Source: Luzula sylvatica (Eukaryota > Streptophyta > Magnoliopsida > Poales > Juncaceae). Taken from it: a DNA stretch of 64,000 nt. The stretch spans positions 45,781,415 through 45,845,414 of the forward strand of contig OX326961.1 of assembly GCA_946800325.1 (NCBI GenBank), given 5' to 3'. The position numbers and the translations under genes are program-made. The notes beneath the pieces are model-generated. The model had not been told where the DNA came from. It did no database searches and worked only from the letters and a program-made list of their open reading frames with translations. Below are positions 23,669 through 36,590 of the stretch, one piece after another. How positions within the stretch are numbered: position 1 is the first letter of the stretch; each line of letters opens with the position of its first letter.

Positions 23669-25848
23669 GTTCCGGCACATCCAGCTCAGTGTTACATGCA
23701 ACCAAGACTCATTAGTTCTAATCTCTAAGAACTACTCGATCTGGACCGAAAGAGGAGTTCTCGAAGCTTCAATTTTGGGGAGGGGACGGGGTTGAGGTTG
23801 GGGTTAGGGATTAGATGTCTTTGGGGGGGTATGCGGTAGAACTCAGAATCCGGTAAAGAACATGGGTTCAGAAGTAACTAGAATGCACATCAATGTAATG
23901 ACAACGCAAAACACAAAAGGAGTCTCCGTAATAATCCGATAAAAAACTTGGGTTTTGATCTTTTCAGTAAGTTTTTTTCACCTTCAAGTCAGCAAGATGT
24001 GCTTGATAAGATCATACAGAAAAAAATGCAAGAGAAAACGCAAATACGTAAGGAACATAATATTTCTCAAATTTGTGTAAATAATGCATGGTAGATTTTC
24101 TAGTTACATTGACACTAAATAATGTTTATTGTGATAAAGAATATTCTTGTGTATTTGCATTTCCATTTGTATTTGACATATGCAATTTTCATTAATTTTG
24201 TAGAGGGTATATATGATAGTTTTGGAAAGGGTCTTTTCAGAAGTATAAAATGTATAAATCCTCTACTTTCTTTAAGGGATATGTTAATAAAACATATATA
24301 TAAAAAGAAAAAGAAAAAAATGAATACCCCTTGCTTCTTTTTTGGAAAAAGAAGTGTGTTAATGAAACATGATATGATCCAATTAGTCAAGATCAATAGC
24401 ACGCTTCCATTTAGCTAGTTAGTGATGGTCACACTCTCATCAACCCACCAATTTTTGAAATATTAGAATACTAGATTTGTGATTTGTTTACATACCGACC
24501 GATTAATCCACTATTGGATGTTGCTCTACTAATAACATGCATGATGCCAAACAAAATACTTGGTTCGAGTCAAAAATACAGGCTCTACCTTTTGAAAATT
24601 CTTCGAATTATTTCATCCATGTCAATCTATCTTTCACCATTGTTTAATTGTCCTAAGAACATTATTGTTTGGTCCTGTTTATATTTATATATTCCCTTTA
24701 ATTAAATTCAGGAGTCCTTGGACCCACGAGGAATTACCTTTCGAAACATCATAATTTCGAACCTAAGAATAGGGATATTTTTCAAATTGAGTTTGAGTGT
24801 CCAATAAGAATCCATTATTCTTCCTTTTTTCAAGGATAATACTGTTATTTCATAATTGGTTCATGTTCAGAAGATTATATATATATATATTGACACTTGA
24901 AGCCTCTAGGTCTTTTGAATCTTCAATAATAATAATTAGGGGTAATGCAATTAAGCACCGGAAAATCCCAAAATTAAGACCGAAATTCCGTCATTAATTA
25001 AGCCGACAATTTATATGATTTCGTCGTTGCCTTATAACCATGCAAGAATTTGATGTGGATGTGTTGAAATTTAGCACATGAATTTGATATCTAGAAAACA
25101 ACTATTTTGTCTTGACCCATACAAACTTTACGTGGTCTAAAGTTTCGAAAAGCAATAATATGATTGCTTGTATAATGGCAATTATCCAAAGGTTAGCCTT
25201 ATTTTTGTAACTATTTTTTTCGGAATCTCAGCTGCTATTCATAATTTTACCAAAATATACGTACTTAATTTATAATTTATAATATATTAAATTTAAAAAT
25301 AATTAATTTATAACATGTTCCTCATATCATAACAAAGAACTACAAGGTAAAAATCAAAATTAATACTTTGAAAAAATTTCATAAACCAAAAAATTTATGT
25401 TTTCCAAAAATAAAAAACTAAAAATAATATCCATGCATATAAAATTAATTATTTCAGAGTATTATCACCGGATTTTTATTTGTTTACATAAGTAATTGTT
25501 AATATTTGGATAAATTAATTTAAGGAACATGTAGCAAAAAAATAATTTAATGATTATATTTTAAATAATATAATATAATTTTAAAGAAATAATTTTGGCA
25601 ATTTAATAAAAGTATGAATGATCGTTCTAGATTCAAACAAAATAGCTCAAGAAATAACGCTGACCTTAAATTAACCTAAAATTTACTTTCGACATTGACA
25701 CGAAGTTATGTTTTAGATAATGGTTAATACAATATGATCTAATTTTGAATATTTATGTTTCTGCATGGTCACTTGTAATTGTATTTTTAACTATTGAATA
25801 GTAAGATGTGAATTAATTTATAGTTGATATTTCAAAACTTCTATGGAA

Positions 25849-26232
25849 CTAGCCTTTTTCCCGCGCAATTGCGTGGGTTTCTTCGAGTTTGTCATAATTT
25901 AATTTTTTTTCTAATACGTAATTGAATTCAATGTTTTTTTGTCTTATTGTCCGCAAATTTGTGTTTTGGTATATTTTTAACCCCCTAACATTTCTTAACA
26001 CGTAGTGATATAAAAAAAAATTGAATTATTACATATAGTGTTTATATAATTTTAATATTTCATTTATTTATGAAAAACTAACATCAGATAATAATAAAAT
26101 AAACAATAATAAATAAACACATTGAAAATATATTGATAGAAGAATATTTATTTAAACATCAAGTGCTTTATTTTCGTCCTCCTTTTATTTTGTTAATAGT
26201 TTCATAATTTTTTATTTTTTTAATATTTGCAA
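25849..26232 (-). mobile_element. Helitron-like 3' end (minus strand), remnant
   Basis: Read on the minus strand, the sequence ends 'cccacgcaattgcgcggg', a short A-rich spacer, then CTAG before T. This is the same hairpin-CTAG layout as at 21586-21617. The end lies exactly where similarity between the two peroxidase flanks stops. The other end is not found; the LINE 26233-36921 has inserted into it. The stretch to 26232 is AT-rich and non-coding. Confidence 0.55.
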
Positions 26233-26234
26233 CA

Positions 26235-27412
26235 GGATTTGGGGATTCGTGGATCAAATGGATAAAGCACTGGAATTTCAATGGGACAGCAAAGATATTA
26301 CTCAATGGGGTCCCTGGAAAAGATATTATTTTGAGAAGAGGAGTGAGACAAGGAGATCCCTTGTCTCCTCATTTGTTTATTATTGACATTGATACATTAA
26401 CCAGGTTAATAAATGCATTGGCTATATATAATTTTGTGGAAAGACCTATGCCAGAAGGAGAAATAATTCTATTATATGCAGATGATGCTATAATTATGAT
26501 TAAACCTAATATCCTTCAATCAAAGAGGATTAAATTTATATTGGATACTTTTGGCAATAGTTCTGGGTTAGTAGTGAATTATGAAAAATCAGAATTCACT
26601 ATAATACCATATAATGAAGAGGACTCAAAAGAAATAAAAAAGATCTTAGGGTGTAATTGTGTAAAATTGCCATTTACATACCTAGGTTATCCTTTGAGTG
26701 AAAGGAAACCAAGAAAAGAGGATTTCAGATTTATAATTGAAAAAATTGAGAAGAGATTAGAAGGATGGAAAGGTGCTCTATTGGGAATTGGTGGTAGATT
26801 AACACTTGTTAATGCAGTATTAACCTCATTGCCTGTCTATTTCTTCATGGTTTTCAAATTTCCCAAATGGGCCATAAAAGAAATGGAGCAATTAAGGAAA
26901 AGATTTTTATGGAGAGGTAATGAAGATAAAGGATACTATTTATCATCATGGAAATCTGTGTGTAGGCCAAAAGATATTGGAGGTTTAGGGATAATTAACC
27001 TAGAATTATTCAATAATGCATTATTGCAAAAATGGGTCTGGAAATACTACAGTTCAAATGAGGGGCTTAACTGGAAAACCTTAGTTAGCCCCCTAGCTGA
27101 AAAGAGTATTGAGAAGAAAAAAAATGTCAAAGACTCTTATTTCTGGAATGAAATTCAATCCTTTTTAGATTTCTTTTGGAGATCAGTAACTTTTGAAATT
27201 GGGGATGGAAAATCCACTAGTATGTGGTATAATAATTGGGGGAAAGGTTTGTTATATCAAAAAATACCTAATTTATTTAGAGAGGCAATTAAGAAAAAGG
27301 TACCATTTATCAATTCAAGAATATGATAAATTTGAGAAGAGCTTTTAAAGATGTATTAAGTAAAGAAGCAAATAAAGAGTATGTATGGTTGAAAAGAAAT
27401 TTAAGTAATTTA
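26235..27412 (+). pseudogene. LINE reverse transcriptase fragment
   Basis: The open frame 26235-27328 shows RT landmarks: GVRQGDPLSPHLF, the catalytic YADDAIIM, and the downstream LPFTYLGYPL and EGWKGALLGIGGRLTLVNAVL blocks typical of plant L1 RTs. A frameshift near 27320 ends this frame; the downstream RAFKDVL...KRNL sequence continues one frame over, up to the copia insertion. No start codon of its own, since the element is 5'-truncated. Not functional. Confidence 0.85.
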
Positions 27413-28507
27413 TGAAGGAAATACAGTTTTGGATCATCGCTAAAATGGTACGTAGGACAAACGAACGTACGCGTTCGTGGGCATACGAAACAGATTAGTA
27501 AAACTGGTATAACTTTCAGTAGGAAACTCCGATTTGAATGGTTCAAATTGGGTTAGTTAGATAATGTGATTATCTAGAACTTTCATGTTGTAATATATTT
27601 CATTTGAGCGAAGTATCAATATCGTTCTAATGAAATACCGAAAGGGTGCGACAGTTTGACATACAGTCAGTAAAACGGCCGTAACTTTCGGGTCCGAACT
27701 CCAATTGGGCTTGGCCAAATTGGGTTGGAAAGATAATTAGATTATCTACAACTTTCGTAAATGTTCAAAGTCGGTTGGAACGATTTAATATTTTCGTTCT
27801 GACAGATTACTGAAAGGGTGTATGCAGTTTTCTGTTTGAAAAGGTGTATAGAAGATATACATACCTTTTGGCCCATCCTTATCCTATGGAGTATATATAG
27901 GATGTTTCTCTCTCTCTCATTAAGTCAAACCAGTTGAATAATTAGATTAGTTCAACCAGAAAATTAATGGAGTTAATTTAGAATTAATCCAGAAATTAAG
28001 AGACTCTAATCACTTGATGAAAGAGTGCGAAGAGATTGAGAGAGAAGGAGAAAAGAATTTTCTCCGTCTAGAGAATCGAAACGCAATCATGCAAGTTCGC
28101 CGGTGCATCGTCTAGGCAGGTGCATCCGCGACCGAGGTGCTACGACTCACGGTGGATACGGGTAGAGGAGCGACACATGTGGCTCTTCGTTGTGATCAAA
28201 CCGGAGAAGTAATCGAGTAACGGGCTGTGGAATCATGCGGGCATGGAACGCACGAAGACAACCCGAGGCGTGTCGAAACGGTGGGAGACGTGCGGTATGG
28301 GACGTACGGGCTAGTCACCAACGTGACACCGAAGGAAATAGAAGGCGGCGATCAACCCTTCGTGTGCCATCAATTTGGCACTGGTATGAATCTGTCCTTC
28401 TATTCGCATCGTACCCTCGAAGTCGTGGCGTGATCTCGGGAATCGGGGAATCGAACCGGGCCTACATATCCGCTGCGCGGGCCCGGGATCGAGGACATTC
28501 CCCAACA
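27413..28507 (+). repeat. 5' LTR of the element in the LINE
   Basis: Begins 'tgaaggaaatacag' and ends 'cattccccaaca'. TATA-like 'tatatata' at 27892-27899, followed by 'ggatgtttctctctctctc'. Related to, but clearly diverged from, the family A LTR in its first half. Confidence 0.9.
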
Positions 28508-28508
28508 G

Positions 28509-28520
28509 TGGTATCAGAGC
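28509..28520 (+). other. Primer-binding site (tRNA-iMet type)
   Basis: 'tggtatcagagc', one base after the LTR. Confidence 0.9.
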
Positions 28521-28769
28521 GATCGCCATCGATTCGAGGGTCGAATCATAGTCGTATATTAGATATACGCACGGGTTATCAAAGTTCGTACCCGTTTGCA
28601 TGATGTTACATATAGAGAAAGTCAAATTCCGTTAAAATCACAAGTGGAATTCGCTAGAGATCGATCAAAAGTTGATTGAGAGTATCTAGGAATGATCGTG
28701 AAAAAGTTTCATGATTTATCGTTTTGGAAACGAGCGAAAACGGACGAAACGGCAAAATCTGCAGAAAGT

Positions 28770-29326
28770 TAGAATACGAAACAGTGAGTAAAACTAAGAT
28801 AATTTTCAGTGGAAAACTCCAAATTGATTGGATCAAATTGTCATAGTTAGATAATGAGATTATCTATGACTTTGATACATAAAGTTTTTCAATTTGAACG
28901 AATTATCAGTGTCGTTTTTATGGAATACTGAAAGGGTGCGACTGTTTGACATACAGAGACTAAAACGTCCGTATATGTCGCATGGAAACTCCAATTGAGT
29001 CCAATCCAATTGGGTTAATTAGATAATAAGATTATCTAGAACTTTCGTTCACGTTCAAAGTCGTTTGGAACAATTTAATATTTTTGTTTCAACAGAATAC
29101 TGAAAAGGTGTCTGTAGTTTTCTGGTTGAAAAGCTGTATATTGGATATACTTACCTTTTCGTTTGTTCGTATTTTACTAAAACTGGTATAACTTTCAGTA
29201 GAAAATTCCGATTTGAATGGTTCAAATTGTTTTAGTTAGATAATTAGATTATCTAGAACTTTCATGTTGTAATATATTTTATTTGAGCGAAGTATTAGTA
29301 TCGTTCTAATGAAATATCGAAAGGGT
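28770..29326 (+). repeat. Two LTR fragments embedded in the leader
   Basis: 28770-29160 and about 29170-29326 are both diverged copies of the early LTR part ('cgaaacag...gtaaaact...tttcagt', 'gattatctagaactttcgt', 'cgaaagggtgc'). They replace sequence in the leader exactly at 'gcagaaa', where the related leader at 7166 runs straight through. They cannot act as LTRs; they have no proper ends. Confidence 0.75.
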
Positions 29327-29744
29327 GCAGAAAAACAGTTTTTCTGCCGGCCCGGGGGCAGTTTTTGGCGCCCCGGACGTGTCCCGGGCGAGGTTTTCTC
29401 GCGCCCCACGGCCCTTGCGTTACAACGGATGGGGAAGTCCGTTATAACGGACCCTTCTCTGGATGCTGTTTTTGTTTTCGAGATAACTTTGGCTACGAAG
29501 CTCGGAATTTTGAGTTCTTTATATCGATTTGATCGGCATCAAACATTCTAGCATATTAGATAATTAATTATTTAGTATAATTAATCTCCCTAAATAAATC
29601 ATATGCATTTACAAATCTTGTGATAGTGATATAATATGATTATGTCACGAATTTAGAAACATGCAATGGCATGATCCCTCATAATATTTAAGTCATGGAA
29701 ATGCCTTCCATATTCACAACCACTATGATCGGTACTACGTCTCA

Positions 29745-29932
29745 CATGGGTTAAGGCCAAAGCCGACATGGGTTATTGTAGTCATCGACGGGGTGGCAAG
29801 CGTTAAATAGGGACTGATAAGGGTTAAGGCCAAAGCTGACTTATTAGTAGTTTATTTGAACGATACGATGAGTATGGTTGTGACTTAACCGTTCAAGCCA
29901 GTAAGGGTTGAGGCCAAATCCGACTTGATTGG
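29745..29932 (+). ncRNA. Leader hairpin cluster H1-H3
   Basis: Same three hairpins as at 7561-7759. H1: CATG 29745-29748/29767-29770. H2: CTGATAAG 29814-29821/CTTATTAG 29840-29847. H3: CCAGTAAG 29898-29905/CTTGATTGG 29924-29932. In H3 an A-to-G change in the stem keeps pairing as G-U. Loops are GGTTNAGGCCAAA-type, 18 nt. Confidence 0.5.
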
Positions 29933-30245
29933 AAGTTCGGGGCATAGATAGGATGCACACACGGAACTGGGATTGTATAGGATACGATCCATCACCGAAA
30001 TCCTATAAAGGTTCGAGAGTCGCATTGGATGCGATTGGATATAATCCTACCTAAATAGGGAGATCCCACTCGTCTGCCAAAGCAACTTGTGGGAGGATCG
30101 TAAAATATGGGTCTTGAGTGTTATGGACTTGGAGTCCCGTATCGGTATGAGGGTTATCGATTCGATAAAATAACACTATCATATATTCATCATATAAGCA
30201 TATAGATTAAGTACGCACGGTTAGGAGTTAATCTTCATCATCCGT

Positions 30246-33200
30246 TTAGAATTATGTTTTCAAGCAACACCAAATATATCGTTGAAATCGATATGATAGA
30301 TGGCTTTTGGGCCGGAATTACCATGATTAACCTTGATAGTTAAAGAATAGTTCTTTAGACTTAAAGGAACGTGTTGGACACGGAAATGGTAGATTCGGGG
30401 CTCGAGACATTGGCTTTAGAGAAAGCCGGGTTCGATAAACTTTAAGAAGGAATCGAACGATATTACGTGCCTTGCAGTGGCATGTATAGACGCATATTTC
30501 TCAAAATTGTTTTGAGAATTCGGGTGTATATGAAAGTAAAACACAACGCTCATGAAATAGTTTCAAGAGCTAGAGCGCGTTGAATTATTCAATGCGGCTC
30601 AAAGAGTAGGTTAATTTTGAGACGCCTTATGGGTCTTGGATTAACACTCGTGTGTTGATGGTACGAGATTTGATCGTCGTGACCGAATATCATATGCATT
30701 CGATAGATAAGTCGATCCCGAAATTGCATGAGATGCGATTTAAATTTGAATTGGAGATGCTTGGAGTATCCGAGGAATCCAATGCATATAGATGCGTGGA
30801 TGTCCTTGTAATTCAAAAGCGGGATCGAAAGAAATGTATGTCTAAGGGTATTTTGGGAAAATGTTTTCCAAAATGGAAAGTTCGGACAAGGAGTTGTCCA
30901 AACTAATGACTCAAAGAATGGTGAAATCCGAGGAGGATTAAACCAAGAGGTTGATTGCTTCTTTTGGCATTGCCGTCTTGGCCATATAAACGAGATTCGC
31001 GTATCTATATTCCATATGATGGATTGCTAGAATCATTCGAATTAGATTCGATTGATTAATGCGATACTTATTTATTAGGAAAGACGACAAAGGGCATCAT
31101 TCTCCAAAGGTTGGAGAAAGATCCAACGAATTATTGGAAATTACATTTAAATGTAAATGTTCCGATAAGTTCCGAGGCAAGAGGAGGCTATCGATATTTT
31201 GTTACGTTTATGGACGGTTAAAGTAGATATGAAAATATCTATTTAATGCGTACCGAAACGGAGACTTTTGAAAGCTTCATAGAGTTTCAAAACGAAATAC
31301 CAAATCAACTAAGCAAGAAAATCAAAGCTTTTCGATAGGATCGAGAAGGCGAGTATTTGAGCTAGACCTTTCGATAGGATCGAAGAGGCGATATTTGAGT
31401 TATGAATATTGATGATCATTTATGATTGTGGAATCGTTTCACGATTGTCTTCATTTGGAACATTGAGATGTGTCCGAAAAGAGGAAATGAACGCATGTTG
31501 GACATGGTTCGATAAATGATAAGCCAATAGGATCTCCCAAAAATGTTTTGGGGATACGCCCTTGAGACAGCGGCACTAATGAATGGTTGCATATAAGATA
31601 TGGACCATAAACCTTCTAATCGGTACAAAAACGCCATATGAGATATGGACCGGAATGGTTCCGAAGTTGTCATTTGTACATATTTGAGGATGTGAGTATA
31701 TTTCGAAATTTGTTTCGGTTAAACTCAATCCCAAATCTGGAAATTGTTCGTTTAACCTTAAGGAAACTAAAGGGTATTAGTTCTAACGTCCCGACGAAAA
31801 TGAGATTTTCATGGCTCGAAGAGATGCCTTCTTGGAGGAGGACTAGATGCGCACAAGTTTGGAACTTGGTACCATTTATCTCTATGCGGGCTAGTGGGAG
31901 TAGAATAAATCTCGAAAGAGTTCGAGATCTGAAAATGAACATTGTACCGATGAAAGTTGACATGGCTTCATCAAGAGTTGATGAACGCAAGTCGAACACA
32001 CAAAGGAATTTTTCGTAGATCAAGTAGGCTATATCATAAGCCGGTAAATACAGATTTATCGAGGCTAATGATGATAGATCAAAATCATATGATGATTCGA
32101 TATCCTACAAGGATGCTATGAAAAGTTGATTCCACATGACATGGTGTCATGAAATCTGAGATTCGATCCATGTAAATTATCAAGTTCAGAACTTGATTTC
32201 ATTACTTTCTGGGTTAGACCCGTTAAATGTGAGTGGGTTTTTCAAGATGAAGAACCGACATGGATAGGAATACGCATATATGTAAAGCGATGCTTTTTGC
32301 GAAAAGTTTCATGCAATTCATAGTCGGACTATGAAGAAACGTTTTCGCATGTTGCCATGCTTTCACATTCTCGAAATTCTGCTTACCATGGTCGCGTATT
32401 ATGACTATGTGATGTGGCAAAATGGATGTCGAAACCGAATTTCTTGACAGAAATTTTATGAAAGGATGTGTACTTGACACAACCTTACGGTTTTGTCGAT
32501 TCATAAGAATCGAGGATAAGATATGCACACTTTAACGATCCATATGATGGATTAAAGAAAGATTCTCGGAATTGGAATATTCGTTTTGACGAAGTTATAA
32601 ACTATTATAAAATTGTCGAAACGAATGGAAACTTTGTGTATACATGAAGGTTAGTGGGAGCTGCGACGTTATATTTCTTGTAACGACAAAGGATTTAGAC
32701 GAGACCGCTTATGAAATAAGCGTGAAGATCTATAGGATAGATCTAAGAAGTTCCTCGTTCTATGTTATGGCACATATATCGACATATTGTTGAAAATGGT
32801 TTTCAACATATTACTCCTTGGCGAAGTTAAATCAAAATGTCGAATGACAGAAATTTTCAAAGGCTCGATGTGAGACATCAAGCAGCGCGAAAAGTAATAA
32901 TATGATGCCTTACATTTGATGTTAGTATCTATTATATCTGTCATGATATGTATGTGGCTATACGTCGTACACATAAGTCGTCTAATTTACCGTCAATAAA
33001 TTCATGGGAATCACATGAGTTTGAATGTAATTGAATTACATAAGACTAACTCTTGTGAATGTATAATGGTTATACATTTATATACATAATGGTTATGTAT
33101 ATTTAAACCCATTGGAATCTGTATTTATAGCGGTGAATGTTATCCTTGAATACTTTGCGAAAGAATTCCGGATTTTTATCTATAATGGTGTGGAGGACGT

Positions 33201-33300
33201 GTTGGTTATAAAGAGTTATAACAACAACAGTTTCCAAAGATTAAGCATGTCCAAATATGTAGCACGACTTTCGATCACAAAGTGTGTACATGTTTTGCTT
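30246..33300 (+). pseudogene. Decayed copia gag-pol relic
   Basis: Similarity to 15279-19250 can be followed in order (gag 'attacgtgcc', integrase 'cttttggcattgccgtcttgg', 'agaggaggctatcgatattttgttacgttta', RT and RNase H pieces). There are very many small indels, large deletions and stops, and no long frame. It shares specific rearrangements with the relic at 42080-45010. It cannot encode any enzyme. Confidence 0.8.
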
Positions 33301-34406
33301 AAATGAAAACACGGTTATGAATGTATCCCTTTTGAAATTTTTGTTTACTTAAATTAATATGCATTCACCTTATATGAAAACTGTGTGCGGGTTGTGTAAT
33401 ATGATTGTTACATGAACCCTGATTTGAGCTTGTGTGGACGTCGACATGGTTGAGGACCATGTGCAGCAAAACCGTCACACTTAAAGTGTCATTTCTAAAC
33501 ATCCCTAGTCGCGGGTCAGTTTGCTTAAGAGAGAAGCATTACTATTACAAGGGAATAGACTGAACGCGTACACTAGTACGTTAGCCGAGGAGATGATTAT
33601 GTTTTGCTAATCATGGGACAAGGTGTTTGTCGAATCGGGAACGTAGATATATGTTAGGTTACATGTATTGGATATGACCGAAGCCGCGAGACCATGACAT
33701 GGTTTAGTCATTATATATGGACTTGCGACGGATGGGGTTTTAGATTCTTCATACTTGAGGGGATCATAGATTGCGTTACGTGCGTAACACAATGCTTTGA
33801 TATGATCTTACGCTCACCGTAACAGGGAGTTAAAAGGGTCATCATTGGGTATTGTCCGAAACACGGAATTCAATGTGAGTCTCCAAGATAGGAATTGTTT
33901 ATTCCGAAAGGAAAAGATATCTCTTAGGCGCCGCTCGATGAGTCGATTAACGAAAACCGTGGCCACGGTCAATGATATTAATGGTTAATATCGATTGAAA
34001 TTTGTTAACTCAACTCGGAATCGGGGAATAAGTGTAGTTAATCAAATTATAAGGATGATTATTACCATGCCTTTTGATTAACGGATATCGTAAACAAGAG
34101 AACTAGTAACTGCTATTCGAGATAGGCACAATGATCACAATCATTATTCGTTTAACATGGGTAGCTATGATGGAGTGACTAGATCCCGCTCATGAGCTTG
34201 TAGGCATTGGAAACAACCTACTGCCATCGTTAAGTCGAACCTACATGGTCACACAACGAGTCGTACTAAGTCGGGCTTGATCATAAAATTGGCACATTGG
34301 ATGTGCATAGCTTGGTATTTGATACGCGAGCTATATTCTCTAAAATCGTGTGTATTGGATATGCATGAGTACTTTTTTAGGTAGATCTGAAATTGAGTGG
34401 GAGACT

Positions 34407-35394
34407 GAAGGAAATACAGTTTCAGGATCAACCGTAAAAGTGTACACAAGGATAAACGAATGTAGTCGTACATTCGTGGCCATAACTGTCAGTGGGAAAA
34501 TCCGATTTGAATGGTTCAAATTGGGTTAGATAGATAATTAGATTATGTATAACCTTCATGTAGAAATATATTTCATATGAACGAAGTATTAGTGTCGTTT
34601 ATGCGAAATATCGAAAGGGTGCAACAGTATGACATACAGTTAGTAAAACAGTCATAACTTTTGCATACGAACTCCAATTGGGCTGGGCCAAATTGGGTTG
34701 TGTAGATAATTAGAGTATCTACAACTTTCATGTTGGGTGATTTTCTGTCTGAGAAATTTACCAATTTCTAAATGACAGAATACTGACCAGGTTCATGCAG
34801 TTTTCTGTGTGAGAGGGTGTATATTGGATATACATGCCTTTTGGCTAATCCTGATCCTATTAGGTATAAATAGGATACTTTCTCTCTCATCACTATGCAA
34901 GTAAAAGAAGTCTTATTCAGAATATTCAGGAGATTTTCCAGAATAATTGAGATACAACTTTCTATTGAGTGAAAGGGTGTAAAGAGAGATAACCGAGAAA
35001 AGGAGTTTTCTCGGTGTAGAGAATCGAACGATCGAGCAAGTTCGCCGGTGCATCGTATAGGCAGGTGCATCCGCGACCGACCTCTTGCGACTCACGGTGG
35101 ATACAAGTAGAGGAGCGACAATTGTGGCTCTTAGATTGTGATCGACCCAAGGAGTGAGAAGACGGCCAACGAACGGTGAAAGACGCGTGGTATGGGACGC
35201 GCGGATTGTCACCAACGTGACAGGATATAGAAGGCGGCGATCAACCCTTCGTGCGTGATCAATTTCACCCTGGTATAGATCTATCCTTCTATTCGCATCG
35301 TACCCTCGAAGTCGTGGCGTGATCTCGGGAATCGGGGAATCGGACCGGGCCTTCATTCCGCTGCGCGGGCCCGGGGTCGACGATATTCTCCTTC
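34407..35394 (+). repeat. Family A-type LTR within the composite 3' end
   Basis: Begins 'tgaaggaaatacag' directly after a purine tract ('gagtgggagac') and ends 'attctccttca'. Closest to the LTRs at 3134 and 20411, and distinct from the 5' LTR at 27413. Confidence 0.8.
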
Positions 35395-36012
35395 AGTATA
35401 TATAGGATGTTTCTCTCTCTCTCATTAAGTCAAACCAGTTGAATAATTAGATTAGTTCAACCAGAAAATTAATGGAGTTAATTTAGAATTAATCCAGAAA
35501 TTAAGAGACTCTAATCACTTGATGAAAGAGTGCGAAGAGATTGAGAGAGAAGGAGAAAAGAATTTTCTCCGTCTAGATAATCGAAACGCAATCATGCAAG
35601 TTCGCCGGTGCATCGTCTAGGCAGGTGCATCCGCGACCGAGGTGCTACGACTCACGGTGGATACGGGTAGAGGAGCGACACATGTGGCTCTTCGTTGTGA
35701 TCAAACCGGAGAAGTAATCGAGTAACGGGCTGTGGAATCATGCGGGCATGGAACGCACGAAGACAACCCGAGGCGTGTCGAAACGGTGGGAGACGTGCGG
35801 TATGGGACGTACGGGCTAGTCACCAACGTGACACCGAAGGAAATAGAAGGCGGCGATCAACCCTTCGTGTGCCATCAATTTGGCACTGGTATGAATCTGT
35901 CCTTCTATTCGCATCGTACCCTCGAAGTCGTGGCGTGATCTCGGGAATCGGGGAATCGAACCGGGCCTACATATCCGCTGCGCGGGCCCGGGATCGAGGA
36001 CATTCCCCAACA
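35395..36012 (+). repeat. Partial 3' LTR (last 618 bp)
   Basis: Same sequence as 27890-28507, starting at the TATA region, with one difference noticed. Ends 'cattccccaaca' before the target duplication 'attta'. Confidence 0.9.
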
Positions 36013-36017
36013 ATTTA

Positions 36018-36590
36018 ACCCTAAATCAGGAGAAAGCTGATTTAGTTTCATGGAATTGGGAATGCTCTAAGAAATTCTCTACAAAGATTGCTTATGATTT
36101 TGTAATTAAAGGGATTTTCACAGCCAATGAGCTAGGAAATTTATGGAATCTAAAATTAGCAGGGAAATTGACAGTTTTTTTATGGCTATTATTTCAAAAT
36201 AAAATTCTAACGATTGATAATCTAATTAAAAGGGGTTTGCATATCGTGAATAGGTGTTACCTATGTTGTGCACAGGCAGAATCAACAAAGCACTTGTTCC
36301 AAGATTGCAACTTTGTGAAGACCCATTGGCAAATGCTCGAAGATGGGCTGCAAATTCCTGGTTTAAAGCAAGAATTGAATGAAATTAGTTGTGAATTAAC
36401 CTCAAAGAAGTCGAAAGATGAGAATTGCGTACTGTATGCGGCGTTTATATACTGCATCTGGAGAGAGAGAGAGAGAGGCAGACGAGCTTTCTCTAATGAG
36501 AAGAAAGAAGGCTCGAGGCTCCTAGAGGAAGTAGTGGATGACTGGAAATTTTTGATGAAACGATACAGAGGAGCTGAAGAAGAAGAATAG
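36018..36590 (+). pseudogene. LINE C-terminal part (zf-RVT domain)
   Basis: Continues the LINE frame after the copia insertion: WNLKLAGKLTVFLWLL, then CYLCC...TKHLFQDCNFVKTHW, the C-C-H-C zinc-binding zf-RVT domain found at the C-terminus of plant LINE RT proteins. Ends in an acidic GAEEEE tail. The 3' untranslated region follows to the poly-A at about 36910-36921. Confidence 0.8.

Larger units (their letters stand above)
21618..25848. repeat. Segmental duplication, copy 1 upstream flank
   Basis: Long blocks match the flank of peroxidase copy 2. 21618-22128 matches 51930-52580, and about 24310-25848 matches about 52725-53865 (for example 'atgatatgatccaattagtcaag' regions and the 'tagttgatatttcaaaactt' end). 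Together with the gene, the duplicated unit is at least about 3.7 kb. Insertions specific to copy 1 are the Helitron 11730-21617, a MITE near 22129-22415, and sequence around the hAT element 23107-23668. I see no gene here. Confidence 0.8.
27413..36012 (+). mobile_element. Copia element with decayed pol and composite 3' LTR
   Basis: The target duplication 'attta' lies at 27408-27412 and 36013-36017. Order: 5' LTR 27413-28507, primer site 28509-28520, a leader with an LTR-derived insert (28770-29326) and three hairpins, a pol relic 30246-33300, a 3' non-coding region nearly identical to family A, then two LTR pieces. These are a family A-type LTR (34407-35394) and the last 618 bp of its own LTR type (35395-36012). 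That last piece matches 27890-28507 with one difference noticed, so insertion was recent even though the coding region is ruined. Confidence 0.85.

Noticed and set aside
24115..24418. Overlapping 95-98 residue frames on both strands
   Set aside because: AT-rich low-complexity reading (poly-K/F) with no features. The neighbouring homologous flank of copy 2 does not keep the frame.
28235..28603. 122-residue frame (and its copies at 35740 and 6599)
   Set aside because: It lies in the LTR end and primer site, and recurs in every LTR copy because the DNA is repeated. There is no sign of selection for protein.
31638..32018. 126-residue frame in the element at 27413
   Set aside because: It is a chance frame in decayed pol; the order of matches to intact pol is broken by shifts.
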